From the NCBI RefSeq assembly GCF_015163075.1, contig NZ_JADDXU010000013.1, positions 62,001-126,000 on the forward strand: a stretch of DNA of 64,000 nucleotides. Direction: 5' to 3'. Position 1 is the stretch's first letter. Each line of letters opens with the position of its first letter. Shown here in pieces: positions 34,840 to 43,800 of the stretch. Origin of the DNA: Streptomyces justiciae (GTDB lineage: Bacteria; Actinomycetota; Actinomycetes; Streptomycetales; Streptomycetaceae). Under the pieces are notes generated by a model, which searched no databases, was not told the DNA's origin, and saw only the letters and a list, made by a program, of their open reading frames with translations. The translations under genes and the position numbers were made by a program.

Positions 34840-36507
34840 TCAGCTGTAGATATCGCGCCCGGGTGCGCACAGGGGGTTCGTCAATGCGGCGTCGCGACGG
34901 ATGAAGATTGCGGACTCGCCTCCATTGACCGGTATCACCCAGCAGAGCTGGTAGTGCTGGCGCAGGACTGCTCTCTTGGTGATCTCGGCGGGAGTGTCGT
35001 CCAGGGGCTGACCGGGACGGTCGCGCAAGACATTGATCTCGCGATGCTGGAGCATACGCTGCCGGATGACGTCGGGGGAGGCCTCGACGCCGTACAACGT
35101 TCCGGACGCAGCCGGCGTCTGCTGCAGCGCGATGTCGTCGAGCGGCCCGAAAACAGCAGGCCGGGCAAGTACCCATGCGCGGCGGCGTGCAGGCTGGAAG
35201 AGAACGGGTTCGGGGTCTCCCGGGACGGTGACGGTGAGCCCCCAATAGCTCTCCACCGTGTCGGTGCGACTGGCAGCGGAGCGCATCTGCCAGTACCAGG
35301 GGCCGAGCGCTGAGAAGAGAGCGAACGCCACGGCCGCTGTGGCGTACAGCTTGCGCCGCTCGCGCCCTGAAGCTGCCTCCGCTCGCAGAATCCGCTGCCA
35401 CTGCCGTAGGGCCTGGCCGAGAAGGAGCGCCAGGCCGGACATGCAGTACAGGACGTAGCGGTCGACGTACCACGGCTTTGCGAGGGACACCGTGAGCAGG
35501 AATCCGGCGGGGACGATCAGGAGGGGCACGCCGAGCGTCGAAAACGTGACGGTCCTGGCCGCGCCCGCGTCGTGCCCACGAAGCGCGACCCCCAAAGCGG
35601 CTGCCACGGCGGCGGGAACGACGAACCCCAGCCAGTCCTGAAGGCTCGGGCGGCCCAGCCAGTCCAACTGCGCTGACGCCTGGCCGGCACTTACAACGGC
35701 CAGCGGCGCCACGGCGCAACCGACGATGGCGATCATCACCATCCAGCTGCGTCCGAGGCGGCGCAGGTATCCACCGCGCCAGAGCGTCACGGCGTGCGCG
35801 AGGATGACCAACAGCGCGAACACATGCAGCCATCCACCCAGCATCAGCAGCCCTGCATACCCGGCCCACCAGCATCGTCGGCCGTCGTGCAGCGCGCGCA
35901 CGAAGAACCACGTCGCCCATATCACCGCGGCGCTCACCAACGCATAGGAGCGGGCCTCCTGCGCGTAGAACTGCACCTGGGGAATGCACAGGAAGGCAAC
36001 TCCGGCGAGGAATCCGGTTGCTGGGTCACCGAGTCGGTTCCCGATGGCGTAGACCCCCAACGCAGCGGTCATCGTGCCGAGCACCGACAGGATCCGCAGT
36101 GTCAGGATGCCGTCGTCCCGTACCTCAAGTGCAAGATGGGCAAGGAAGTAGTAGAGGCCGTGGACAGCGTCGATGTTCTGCACCAGGAGCCACAGTTCTC
36201 CTGGGGTGCGCTTGGCCACGGCGTAGCTCACCGTCTCGTCCCGCCAAGACGTCGCGTCACGGTCGAGCTTCCACAGACTCACCAGCGAAGTCAGCAGGAC
36301 GAGGCCGGCGGCGAGCAGCTGCCGATACCTGCGCTCCAGCCGATCCTGATCAAGCACCGGATGCCGCAGGGCAGGTGCCGTCCAAGTCTCCAGATAGCCG
36401 AGCACCGTTGTCGCGCGCGCCCGGAACAGAGCCGGCGAGACGCGTAAGCGCTCCAGCAGAACCCGGCGGCTGCCCAGCGCAACGGCCCGCACACGGCTTT
36501 CCCCCAC
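34840..36507 (-). CDS. Membrane glycosyltransferase, GT39/ArnT-like
   Basis: Encodes about 555 aa from GTG 36507. After a basic N-terminal segment, the first membrane helix (LLAAGLVLLTSLVSLW) is followed by the hallmark WRDETVSYAVAKRTPGELW, whose DE pair is the catalytic acidic motif of GT-C glycosyltransferases. About ten more helices follow to residue 420, then an extracytoplasmic C-terminal domain. Such enzymes transfer sugars from polyprenyl phosphate to proteins or cell-wall polymers. The next leftward-transcribed gene is the end of the actinomycin operon, so this gene marks the flank of the cluster. Confidence 0.8.
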   Translation of the reverse strand: MGESRVRAVALGSRRVLLERLRVSPALFRARATTVLGYLETWTAPALRHPVLDQDRLERRYRQLLAAGLVLLTSLVSLWKLDRDATSWRDETVSYAVAKRTPGELWLLVQNIDAVHGLYYFLAHLALEVRDDGILTLRILSVLGTMTAALGVYAIGNRLGDPATGFLAGVAFLCIPQVQFYAQEARSYALVSAAVIWATWFFVRALHDGRRCWWAGYAGLLMLGGWLHVFALLVILAHAVTLWRGGYLRRLGRSWMVMIAIVGCAVAPLAVVSAGQASAQLDWLGRPSLQDWLGFVVPAAVAAALGVALRGHDAGAARTVTFSTLGVPLLIVPAGFLLTVSLAKPWYVDRYVLYCMSGLALLLGQALRQWQRILRAEAASGRERRKLYATAAVAFALFSALGPWYWQMRSAASRTDTVESYWGLTVTVPGDPEPVLFQPARRRAWVLARPAVFGPLDDIALQQTPAASGTLYGVEASPDVIRQRMLQHREINVLRDRPGQPLDDTPAEITKRAVLRQHYQLCWVIPVNGGESAIFIRRDAALTNPLCAPGRDIYS

Positions 36508-36754
36508 TACCAACCCCCGCCATCCCGGACCCAGTTGTGCAGTTCGAGCTGCAACAGACGGAACATACCGGTTGCCCGAGCGGTTCGAACACGAGCGGAC
36601 CCCGATGCCCAGCACTGGCAGGGGAACCAGATGGGCCAGGTCGTACCGGACGCGGACACCAGACAGGCCTTGTTGGGCATGGGTGCCCCTGTTGGTTCAT
36701 CCGGTCCAACCCCGAGCTGGCCGAGCCCTTCGAACTCCACCACGACAGTGGTGA

Positions 36755-37027
36755 GATCGGCGGCAATCCCGCCCCGACTATCGAGGCCAGGGCCTCGGCA
36801 CTGAACTGTTTCTGGCCGGCGCGGAGTTCGCCCACAGCCACACCGGTCTGCCGACGCTACGGGCGGGAACAGCGACGGAGAACCTCGCCTGCTGCGGCGC
36901 CCTGGAGCGCGCGGGCTTCGTGGCGGCCCCCGGTCCCCGCACCCGCCACACCCTGCCCGACGGCCGCGAGATGGACAGCGTCTGGCACCGGCACGAGGGC
37001 GCCTCGTCGACGTGTGCGAGACCTTGA
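36755..37027 (+). pseudogene. GNAT acetyltransferase remnant
   Basis: The frame of base 36782 reads DYRGQGLGTELFLAGAEFAH, then RAGTATENLACCGALERAGF and LPDGREMDSVWHRHE, the acetyl-CoA loop and C-terminal half of a GNAT enzyme. A stop in the same frame at 36752-36754 and the absence of the N-terminal strands show that only the 3' half survives. It lies between the glycosyltransferase and the actinomycin genes and helps place the cluster edge. Confidence 0.7.
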
Positions 37028-37195
37028 GTCAAAACCGCAGGGCACCGGCCGGTCATGGTTCATGGCCTTCGTGAAGAACCTCAAGGGCGCCCGGAAAAGC
37101 GGCTCCCGGTCCGACCGGCGCTGCCAATACCCGCTCGGCGGTATCGAGGTGGAAGTGCCGCGCTGACCCCGCCGAGGCCAAGAGATCGGCGGAGT

Positions 37196-37828
37196 CTACG
37201 GCGGCCCCCCGTACGCCTGCTCGGCCTCCTGGTAACGCTGCACCAAGTGCGGGTCCATCACGGTGGACCCTGGTCCGAAGAACTTGCCGAACCGCTCCCG
37301 GTACTGCTGGAACCAGTGCGGTCGCTCGGACAGGAAGAAGACGTCGTGCAGGGCGATGGCGCGGATGGCGAACAGGGGCAAGGGTGCCTTGCTCACAGTG
37401 AAGCGGGGGTTGCGTGCGGCCGTCACCTCGCAGTTCTCGTGGAACTGGCCGATCATGAGCCCCTGTGCCACGAAGGTGTCCTTCACCCGGGCGTGGGCCT
37501 GGTCGAGCAGTCCGGTGTCCTCGCTGCGCAGGTCGGGAAGTGCGACCACCATGGCCCGCAGCATGGGATTGCGGCCCTGCCAGGTCGTCAGCTCGTACTC
37601 GCGCAGACTGCTGCGGGCGATCTCCTCGATGAGGTCGAGCGTGGGCGCGTGGCCGGCCAACCGCAGGCGGATCTCCATCGTCCGGTTCTTGCGCGAGGGT
37701 GCCACGAAGGGGCAGATGGGTCCGGTGCGGCCGATCTCCGGATGGCTCGCTGAGATGTACTCGGTCAGCCATTCCTCGACGGTCTCCAGCGCGGACGCGA
37801 AGTCGACCAGGGACGCCGTGGACGTCAT
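37196..37828 (-). CDS. Unknown 210-aa protein, paralogue of the one at 61434
   Basis: Last gene of the leftward actinomycin operon; its ATG overlaps the previous stop (ATGA). No characterised domain is recognised; I recall a similar family as DUF6875. The conserved features are RTGPICPFV (C39), WQGRNPMLRAMVVALPDL, GLMIGQFHENCE (H130, C133), AARNPRF and IALHDVFFL (H161). It aligns without gaps over all 210 residues with the protein at 61434-62066; by hand count 99 positions are identical. Conserved Cys and His residues suggest a metal, heme or catalytic thiol site. Placement in both NRPS operons suggests a role in actinomycin maturation, but none is demonstrated here. Confidence 0.8.
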   Translation of the reverse strand: MTSTASLVDFASALETVEEWLTEYISASHPEIGRTGPICPFVAPSRKNRTMEIRLRLAGHAPTLDLIEEIARSSLREYELTTWQGRNPMLRAMVVALPDLRSEDTGLLDQAHARVKDTFVAQGLMIGQFHENCEVTAARNPRFTVSKAPLPLFAIRAIALHDVFFLSERPHWFQQYRERFGKFFGPGSTVMDPHLVQRYQEAEQAYGGPP

Positions 37829-38388
37829 GATGCACCGGTCAGTTCGGCGACGCGGTCGACGGCGACCCGTGCGAGCCGCTGGATCTCCGACTCGTCCGGG
37901 ACACGGGCGTTGACGAAGGTGAGAATGTCGTCCTTGGCGACGATCACCCAGGCGGTCTCGATGCGGAAGTGGTCGACGGTGGACAGCCACCGCACGAGGA
38001 AGCCGCCGTCTCCCAGCTCGACCGGCCCCAGTTCCACCCTCGAGATGTCCAGCTGCACGCCGTCGTTGAGTTCCATCCGGTACTGCGCGCAGGCGTGCAC
38101 CGCGTCGAGGAGCTCCTGGTAGATCTGCCGGCAGGTCCCGTGGCCGAACTCGGCGACATGGTGGAACACCACCGACCCCACGACGTTCGTGAACAGCGCG
38201 GAGGCGTGGTGCACCGTCTCGGGATGCGTGCCGTGCGTGAGCATGTTGGTCAGGTCGACGATGGCCCGCCCCGACTCGTCGCCGGAGACGTAGACGGGAT
38301 CGTAGGCGGCGCTCGGCTCCTCGCCGTAGAACGACTCCTCGAGGTCCTCCTCCCGTAACAGCAGTTGCTGGAATGCGGCGTCGTCCAT
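37825..38388 (-). CDS. Unknown 187-aa protein in the actinomycin operon
   Basis: Cytosolic, no signal peptide. The acidic N terminus (FQQLLLREEDLEESFYGEEP) is followed by an alpha/beta body: TVHHASALFTNVVGSVVFHH, YQELLDAVHACAQYRMELND, TAWVIVAKDDILTFVNARVP, and a closing helix RLARVAVDRVAELTG. The order of strands and the final helix recall the PknH-like sensor fold, here without membrane anchor, but this is a weak impression. It overlaps the 210-aa gene by 4 nt and lies 9 bases behind mbtH, so it is certainly co-transcribed with the cluster. Confidence 0.75.
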   Translation of the reverse strand: MDDAAFQQLLLREEDLEESFYGEEPSAAYDPVYVSGDESGRAIVDLTNMLTHGTHPETVHHASALFTNVVGSVVFHHVAEFGHGTCRQIYQELLDAVHACAQYRMELNDGVQLDISRVELGPVELGDGGFLVRWLSTVDHFRIETAWVIVAKDDILTFVNARVPDESEIQRLARVAVDRVAELTGAS

Positions 38389-38397
38389 CGAGGTCTC

Positions 38398-38601
38398 CTA
38401 TCGGCGCACGAGGCTCAGTGGGCGCATGTCGGTCCAGTGCTCCTCGACGTAGGCGAGGCAGGTCTGGCGGTCGCTCGGGCCGAGCGCGACCGTCCAGCCT
38501 GCGGGCACCTCGGCGAACGAGGGCCACAGCGAGTGCTGGCCCTCGTCGTTGACGAGCACCAGGAAGGTGCCGTCGGGGTTCTCGAAGGGGTTGCTCATCA
38601 T
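38398..38601 (-). CDS. acmR: MbtH-like protein
   Basis: Encodes 67 aa with the full family signature: NPFENPDGTFLVLVNDEGQH, SLWPSFAEVPAGW, and the third tryptophan in EEHWTDMRP. MbtH proteins bind NRPS adenylation domains and are needed for their folding or activity; here the likely clients are A domains of AcmB and AcmC. The symbol follows my recollection of the Streptomyces chrysomallus actinomycin cluster. It lies 43 bases after the carrier protein gene. Confidence 0.93.
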   Translation of the reverse strand: MMSNPFENPDGTFLVLVNDEGQHSLWPSFAEVPAGWTVALGPSDRQTCLAYVEEHWTDMRPLSLVRR

Positions 38602-38644
38602 CGCTCCCTGCGCAATGCCGTCGGATAAGGGCCGGGTGTGCCGG

Positions 38645-38881
38645 TCAGTGCTGCTGCGCGACTCTGGTCACGTAGGTGTGGATGCCGTCGATCGAGGTGA
38701 ACTGGGCCATGTCGTCGAACTGCGGCTCGATGACCACGCCGTGCCGCTGCTCCAGGACGTGCTGAAGGACCACCAGCGTGAAGGAGTCGATCACCAGCTC
38801 GGCGTCGTCGGTCAGCTCCTCGCGCGGCCCGAGTCCCGCGTTCTCGGTCAATATCGCCCTGAGGTCGTCTTTCGAGATCAC
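38645..38881 (-). CDS. acmD: Stand-alone 4-MHA carrier protein
   Basis: Encodes 78 aa from GTG 38881, overlapping the ligase stop by 4 nt (GTGA). It is a single acyl carrier domain with the phosphopantetheine site LVIDSFTLVVLQHVLEQ (serine in DSF). In actinomycin biosynthesis a separate carrier protein accepts 4-methyl-3-hydroxyanthranilate from the ligase and delivers it to the first condensation domain of the second synthetase. The overlap with acmA and the lack of a carrier domain in front of AcmB support that role. Confidence 0.9.
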   Translation of the reverse strand: MISKDDLRAILTENAGLGPREELTDDAELVIDSFTLVVLQHVLEQRHGVVIEPQFDDMAQFTSIDGIHTYVTRVAQQH

Positions 38882-40281
38882 CGGTCCTCCTGCGCCCGCG
38901 AGGGCGATTCCGACAGGACGCGTCCGTGCATCAGCGCACGGTCGCGGATCAGCTTCCCCATCGAGTTCCGCGGCAGCAGCCGCGTGATGTGGAACCGCTT
39001 GGGGATCTTGACAGGGCTCAGCCGCTCCCGGCACCAGACCGTCAGCTCGTCCGCGGTGACGGCGGGGTCGGCGCCCACGAACGCCTCGATGACCTCGTGG
39101 TGTGTCACGACGGCCTCCGTCACCCGGTCGTGGGTCAGGAGCACGTTCTCGACTTCCGTGAGGTCGACCTTCAGTCCGCCGATCACGGCCAGCGAGTCGG
39201 CCCGGCCGAGCATGCTGAGCACCCCGGTCGCGGGGTCCTGACGGACCCGGTCGAAGCTCCGCAGCCAGCCGTCGGTGTAGCGGTCGGTGTGCTCGCCGTA
39301 CAGATACGGTGAGCGGTCCATCCGCACATACAGCTCCTCGTCGACGACCTTGACCTCGGCCCCCGGCACGGGGAGCCCCAGCTGCGGAGGGACGGACGTG
39401 CCGGACAGGTCACCCGCGATCAGTCCGATCTCGGTGAGTCCGTAGACCGGGCTGATCGGCAGGCCGAAGCGTGCGCGGAAGTTCTCGTACGTCTCCTGCG
39501 GTACCCGCTCGCCGCCGGACACCGCGAGGCGGAGTGCGGGCAGTTGGGGCGGGTCGGCGACGCGGGACAGCAGGTCGTAGTGCACGGGCGTTCCGTAGAC
39601 GGCGCTCGTCCCGGTGGCGGCCATGAACCGTACGACCTCGGCCGGGCGCAGCGTCGGCGGAATGATCAGTGTCGCCCCGGACGCGAGGGCGTGCAGCACG
39701 CCGCTGACCAGGCCCATGTTGTGCATGACCGAGTTCAGCAGCATCATCCGGTCGTCCGCGCCGGGGATTCCGGGGAGGGCGGCGTGCCGGTCGATCTCAG
39801 CCAGTACGGAGTCGGCGGATCGGCCGATGACCTTGGGCCGGCCGGACGAGCCCGAGCTGAACTGCACCAGCCGTATGCCGTCGACGGCGGGCCGGCCGTC
39901 CGGCAGCTGTTGGACCGTGAAGTCCGACTCCTGACGGAATCCGGCCACCGGCCCTCCGGCGTCGGCCGCGGCGACGAGGTACTGCGGACGCACCTGCTGG
40001 ACCAGCGGTGCGTACTCGGCCGGCTTCAGCCGGAAGTCGACCAGGACCACCTGCGCCCCACGGCTCCACAGGGCCAAGAGCGCCTGAACGTACGTGAAAC
40101 TCGGCGTCATCCTCAGGAGAACCGAGCTGCCTTCGCCGATTCCCTGGTTCCGGAAACGCTCCTCGAACTCGGCCACCGCACTGCGTAACTGTCCCCGGGT
40201 GACCGGAGCGCTCGACACGGCCCACCGGTCGTCGTCCGCACCGCGGTTCAGCAGATGACTCACCCACTGTGTTTTTGCCAT
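38878..40281 (-). CDS. acmA: 4-MHA-AMP ligase (actinomycin synthetase I)
   Basis: Encodes 467 aa from ATG 40281 behind AAAGGAAA; the longer upstream frame lacks a ribosome site. The AMP-binding fold shows the P-loop FSSGSSGRPK (141-150), the A5 motif VYGLTEIGLIAGD and the terminal lysine motif MGKLIRDRAL. There is no carrier or condensation domain. The enzyme adenylates 4-methyl-3-hydroxyanthranilic acid and loads it on the stand-alone carrier protein. The size agrees with the classical 45-50 kDa synthetase I. It heads the leftward operon, divergent from acmB. Confidence 0.9.
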   Translation of the reverse strand: MAKTQWVSHLLNRGADDDRWAVSSAPVTRGQLRSAVAEFEERFRNQGIGEGSSVLLRMTPSFTYVQALLALWSRGAQVVLVDFRLKPAEYAPLVQQVRPQYLVAAADAGGPVAGFRQESDFTVQQLPDGRPAVDGIRLVQFSSGSSGRPKVIGRSADSVLAEIDRHAALPGIPGADDRMMLLNSVMHNMGLVSGVLHALASGATLIIPPTLRPAEVVRFMAATGTSAVYGTPVHYDLLSRVADPPQLPALRLAVSGGERVPQETYENFRARFGLPISPVYGLTEIGLIAGDLSGTSVPPQLGLPVPGAEVKVVDEELYVRMDRSPYLYGEHTDRYTDGWLRSFDRVRQDPATGVLSMLGRADSLAVIGGLKVDLTEVENVLLTHDRVTEAVVTHHEVIEAFVGADPAVTADELTVWCRERLSPVKIPKRFHITRLLPRNSMGKLIRDRALMHGRVLSESPSRAQEDR

Positions 40282-40822
40282 ACGGGTTTCCTTTTGTGAA
40301 ACAGCCTCGGGAAACGTGCGATCGGCATTTGTGGAAATTGAAGCTAACACCGTCGATAAACGACGGGCAAGAGCCGTCGATCAAGACGGGCCGGCCCGCG
40401 GGCGACGCCCGGGCCCCGACGCCGGTCGCCGCACGCGGCAGGCCTCCACCAGCCGGTCCAGGGGCAGTTGGCCGCCCGACCGCGTCGGCGGACGGCACAG
40501 TCGATGGGAGGCGTGCGCGCGGGGTCCCGCCGGGTCGTGCCGTGTGTCCCGCCGGCGGGACAAGGTGCCGGACATGCGCGTGGCATAGCCGATTGATCTC
40601 CTTGACCCTCCGGATCTCCCAGGGTTAGGTTTCCCTCAGTCGTGTTTCCGGGCGGTTACGTCCGACTCCTGTACGCACACGGCGATCCGCGAGATCCGAC
40701 AGTGCGGAGTTCGCCGTCTCACTTCTGCGCGATCGAATGACGACGCGTATTCCAGGACATTGTGAGTTTTCTATTCCTGCCTCTCCGGCCGTCCGTGCGG
40801 GGGAATTCTCGGAGGTGGAGAC
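40282..40822. promoter_or_regulatory. Divergent promoter region acmA / acmB
   Basis: 541 bp without a gene. It must hold the promoters of both NRPS operons. The 3' side carries a strong GGAGGTGGAG (40811-40820) just before the TTG start of acmB, and the acmA side carries AAAGGAAA. No clear long inverted repeat is seen; a regulator site is likely but not identifiable by eye. Confidence 0.6.
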
Positions 40823-43800
40823 TTGTCCGTCAGTGCCGGCAGCACGCTGCCCCTCACGGCTGCGCAACGCGAAATATGGATCGCCGAGCAGCGGTTGGGG
40901 AGAGGGAATCGAGTTTTCCGGGTGGGGGAGTACCTGGAGATCCACGGAGGCGTGGACCCGGAGCTGTTCGTGCAAGCCCTGCGTCTCGTCGTCGGCGAGG
41001 CGGAGGCGCTGCACGTCCGCTTCGTCCAGGAAGGTGACGAGGTCCGGCAAGTCCTTCAGGAGCCCGCCGATTGGCCGCTCGCGGTCACCGACCTGAGCGC
41101 GGAGCCGGACCCGGAACAGGCCGCCCGCGACTGGATGGACGCCGCGGTCGCCCGGCCCATGAACCTGACCGAGGACCGACTGTTCGAGTACGCGCTGCTG
41201 AAGTTGAGCGCAGACCGCTTCTGGTGGTACCAGGGCTACCACCACGCCGTGATGGACGCCTTCGGGTCCCTGCTGATCACACGCCGGGTCGCCGACGTCT
41301 ACACCGCACTCGCCCGAGGCGGCCCGGTGGGAGCGAGCCCGTTCGGCACGCTGTCCGACCTGATCACAGCCGAACACACCTACCAGGCATCGGAGCAGTT
41401 CACCCAGGACAGGGCCTACTGGGCAGAACGCTTCGCCGACCGTCCACAACCGGCGGAAATCGTCGGCACGCCGTCGACCACACCGGAGCGCTATCTCCGG
41501 CACACCACCACGTGGGAGCCGGCGGACCACACGGCTCTGCGCGACGCGGCCCGCCGGGCCCGCGCCCCCTGGTCGCACCTGGTCATCGCCGCCGCAGCCC
41601 TCCACGTCCACCGGACGACCGGCGCGGCCACCGTCGTCCTCGGCCTGCCGGTGACAGCACGCCTCACCCAGGTGGAGCGTCGCACTCCCGGCACGGCTGC
41701 CAACGTCCTACCGCTCCGGCTCACGCTACGACCGGAGCTGACCCTCGGCGAACTCCTCACCCAGATCGGCGAGCGCGTGCGCGAACTGGGCCGCCACCAG
41801 CGGTACCGGGCCGAGGACATCCAGCGCGACCTCGCCCTGCCCGGTCGCACGGGCACGTGGTACGCACCGGTCGTCAACGTCATGTCCTTCGACTACGCGA
41901 TCACGTTCGCCGGACTGCCGACCACCGCGCACAACCTCACCTCCGGCCTGGTGGGCGACCTCACCCTCGCCGTGTGGGACCGCCGTGACGGCACCGGACC
42001 GGTCGTCGACGTGAACGCCCACCCCGAACTGTGCACGCACGACGAACTGGCCGTTCACCACCGACGCCTGCTCACGGCTCTGCGCGCCGTCACGACAACC
42101 CATCCCTCCCGGCCGATCGGGCGGGTGGATCTGCTGTCCGCGCAGGAGCGGGCGGCTGTGCTGGGGGTGCCGGCGGCTGTGGTGTCGTCGCGGGGGACGT
42201 TGCCGGAGTTGTTCGAGGCGCGGGTGGCAGCGGCGCCGAGTGCGGCGGCGGTGGTGTGGGAGGGTTCCACGCTGTCGTACGGGGAGTTGAACGAGCGCGC
42301 GAACCGGCTGGCTCATGTGCTGGTGGGGCGTGGTGTGGGTCCGGAGGACGTGGTGGCGGTGGCGCTGCCCCGCAGTGCGGACCTGGTCGTCGCGGTGCTG
42401 GCGGTGTTGAAGGCGGGCGCGGCGTATCTTCCTCTTGATCCGGCCTATCCGGCGGTTCGGGTGGCTCACATGGTCGGTGATGCCCGGCCGGTGCTTGCGC
42501 TGACGACGGCCGGGCACTGTCCCCCGGCGGACACCGTCGCCGCGACGCCGGTACTGCTGCTGGACACGCTCGACGTGACGGATCAGCCATCCGGCAATCC
42601 CGTCACCGCACTGGCGCCCGATCATCCCGCGTATGTCATCTACACCTCCGGCTCCACTGGCCGACCCAAAGGCGTCGTCGTCGCCCACCGCAACGTGGTG
42701 CGGCTCTTCGACGCCACCCGGAAGTGGTTCGGCTTCGGCCCCGACGACGTGTGGACGCTGTTCCACTCGTACGCCTTCGACTTCTCCGTCTGGGAGCTGT
42801 GGGGAGCGCTGCTGCACGGCGGCCGACTCATCGTGGTCCCTTACGAGGTCAGCAGGACGCCCCGCGCCTTCCTCGACCTGCTGGCCGATCACGGCGTCAC
42901 CGTCCTCAACCAGACGCCGTCGGCCTTCTACCAGTTGGCCCAGGCTGACGCCGACGCCTCCCCGCCGGGCCGCGAACTCGCCCTGCGCACCGTGGTGTTC
43001 GGCGGTGAGGCACTCCAACCGTCCCGCCTCGCGGACTGGTTCCGGCGCCACCCCGACGACACGCCGGCCCTGATCAACATGTACGGCATCACCGAGACCA
43101 CGGTCCACGTGACGTACCAGCCGCTGACCCGGGAGCGAGCGACCGCGGCGGCAGCCAGCGTCATCGGCGTCGGCATCCCCGACCTGCGGACGTATGTGCT
43201 CGGTCCCGGGCTGGAGCTGGTGGCGCCCGGCGTGGTGGGGGAACTGTACGTCGCGGGGGCTGGTGTCGCCCGCGGCTACTTGGGCAGGCCCGGCCTGACG
43301 GCCGAGCGGTTCGTGGCGGACCCGTACGCTACCGAGCCGGGCACGCGGATGTACCGCACTGGCGACCTGGTGCGCTGGAGCCAGGACGGCGAGCTGGAGT
43401 TCGTCGGCCGCGCCGATCACCAGATCAAGATCCGCGGCTTCCGCATCGAACCCGGCGAGATCGAGAACGTGCTGACCGACCACCCCGACATCGCCGAGGC
43501 CGCGGTGGTGGTCCGGGACGAACCGTCCGGTGATGCCCGCCTCATCGCCTACGTGGTGGCACGGGGAGCCCTCCGCGACGGAGACGTACGGGAGTTCGCG
43601 CGGGACCGGCTGCCCGACTACATGGTTCCGGCGGCCGTCGTCGTACTGGACCGCATGCCCCTCACCGCCAACGGCAAGCTGGACAAGGCGGCGCTCCCGG
43701 AGCCGGACTTCAGCGTGACCAGGTCGGGGCGGGAGGCGCGCACGCCGCAGGAGCAGATCGTGTGCGATCTGTTCGCGCAGGTCTTGGGTCTGCCGCGGGT

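Noticed and set aside
36018..37166. 382-codon plus-strand frame opposite the glycosyltransferase
   Set aside because: Antisense to a clear membrane glycosyltransferase; only the separate GNAT frame at 36755-37027 has recognisable content.
37196..37828. Assignment of the 210-aa proteins to the YqcI/YcgG (GntA heme oxygenase) family because of the CPF motif
   Set aside because: The CPF(V/A) motif is similar and a heme or Cys role is possible, but the rest of the protein does not show the other landmarks I remember for that family. Left as unknown.
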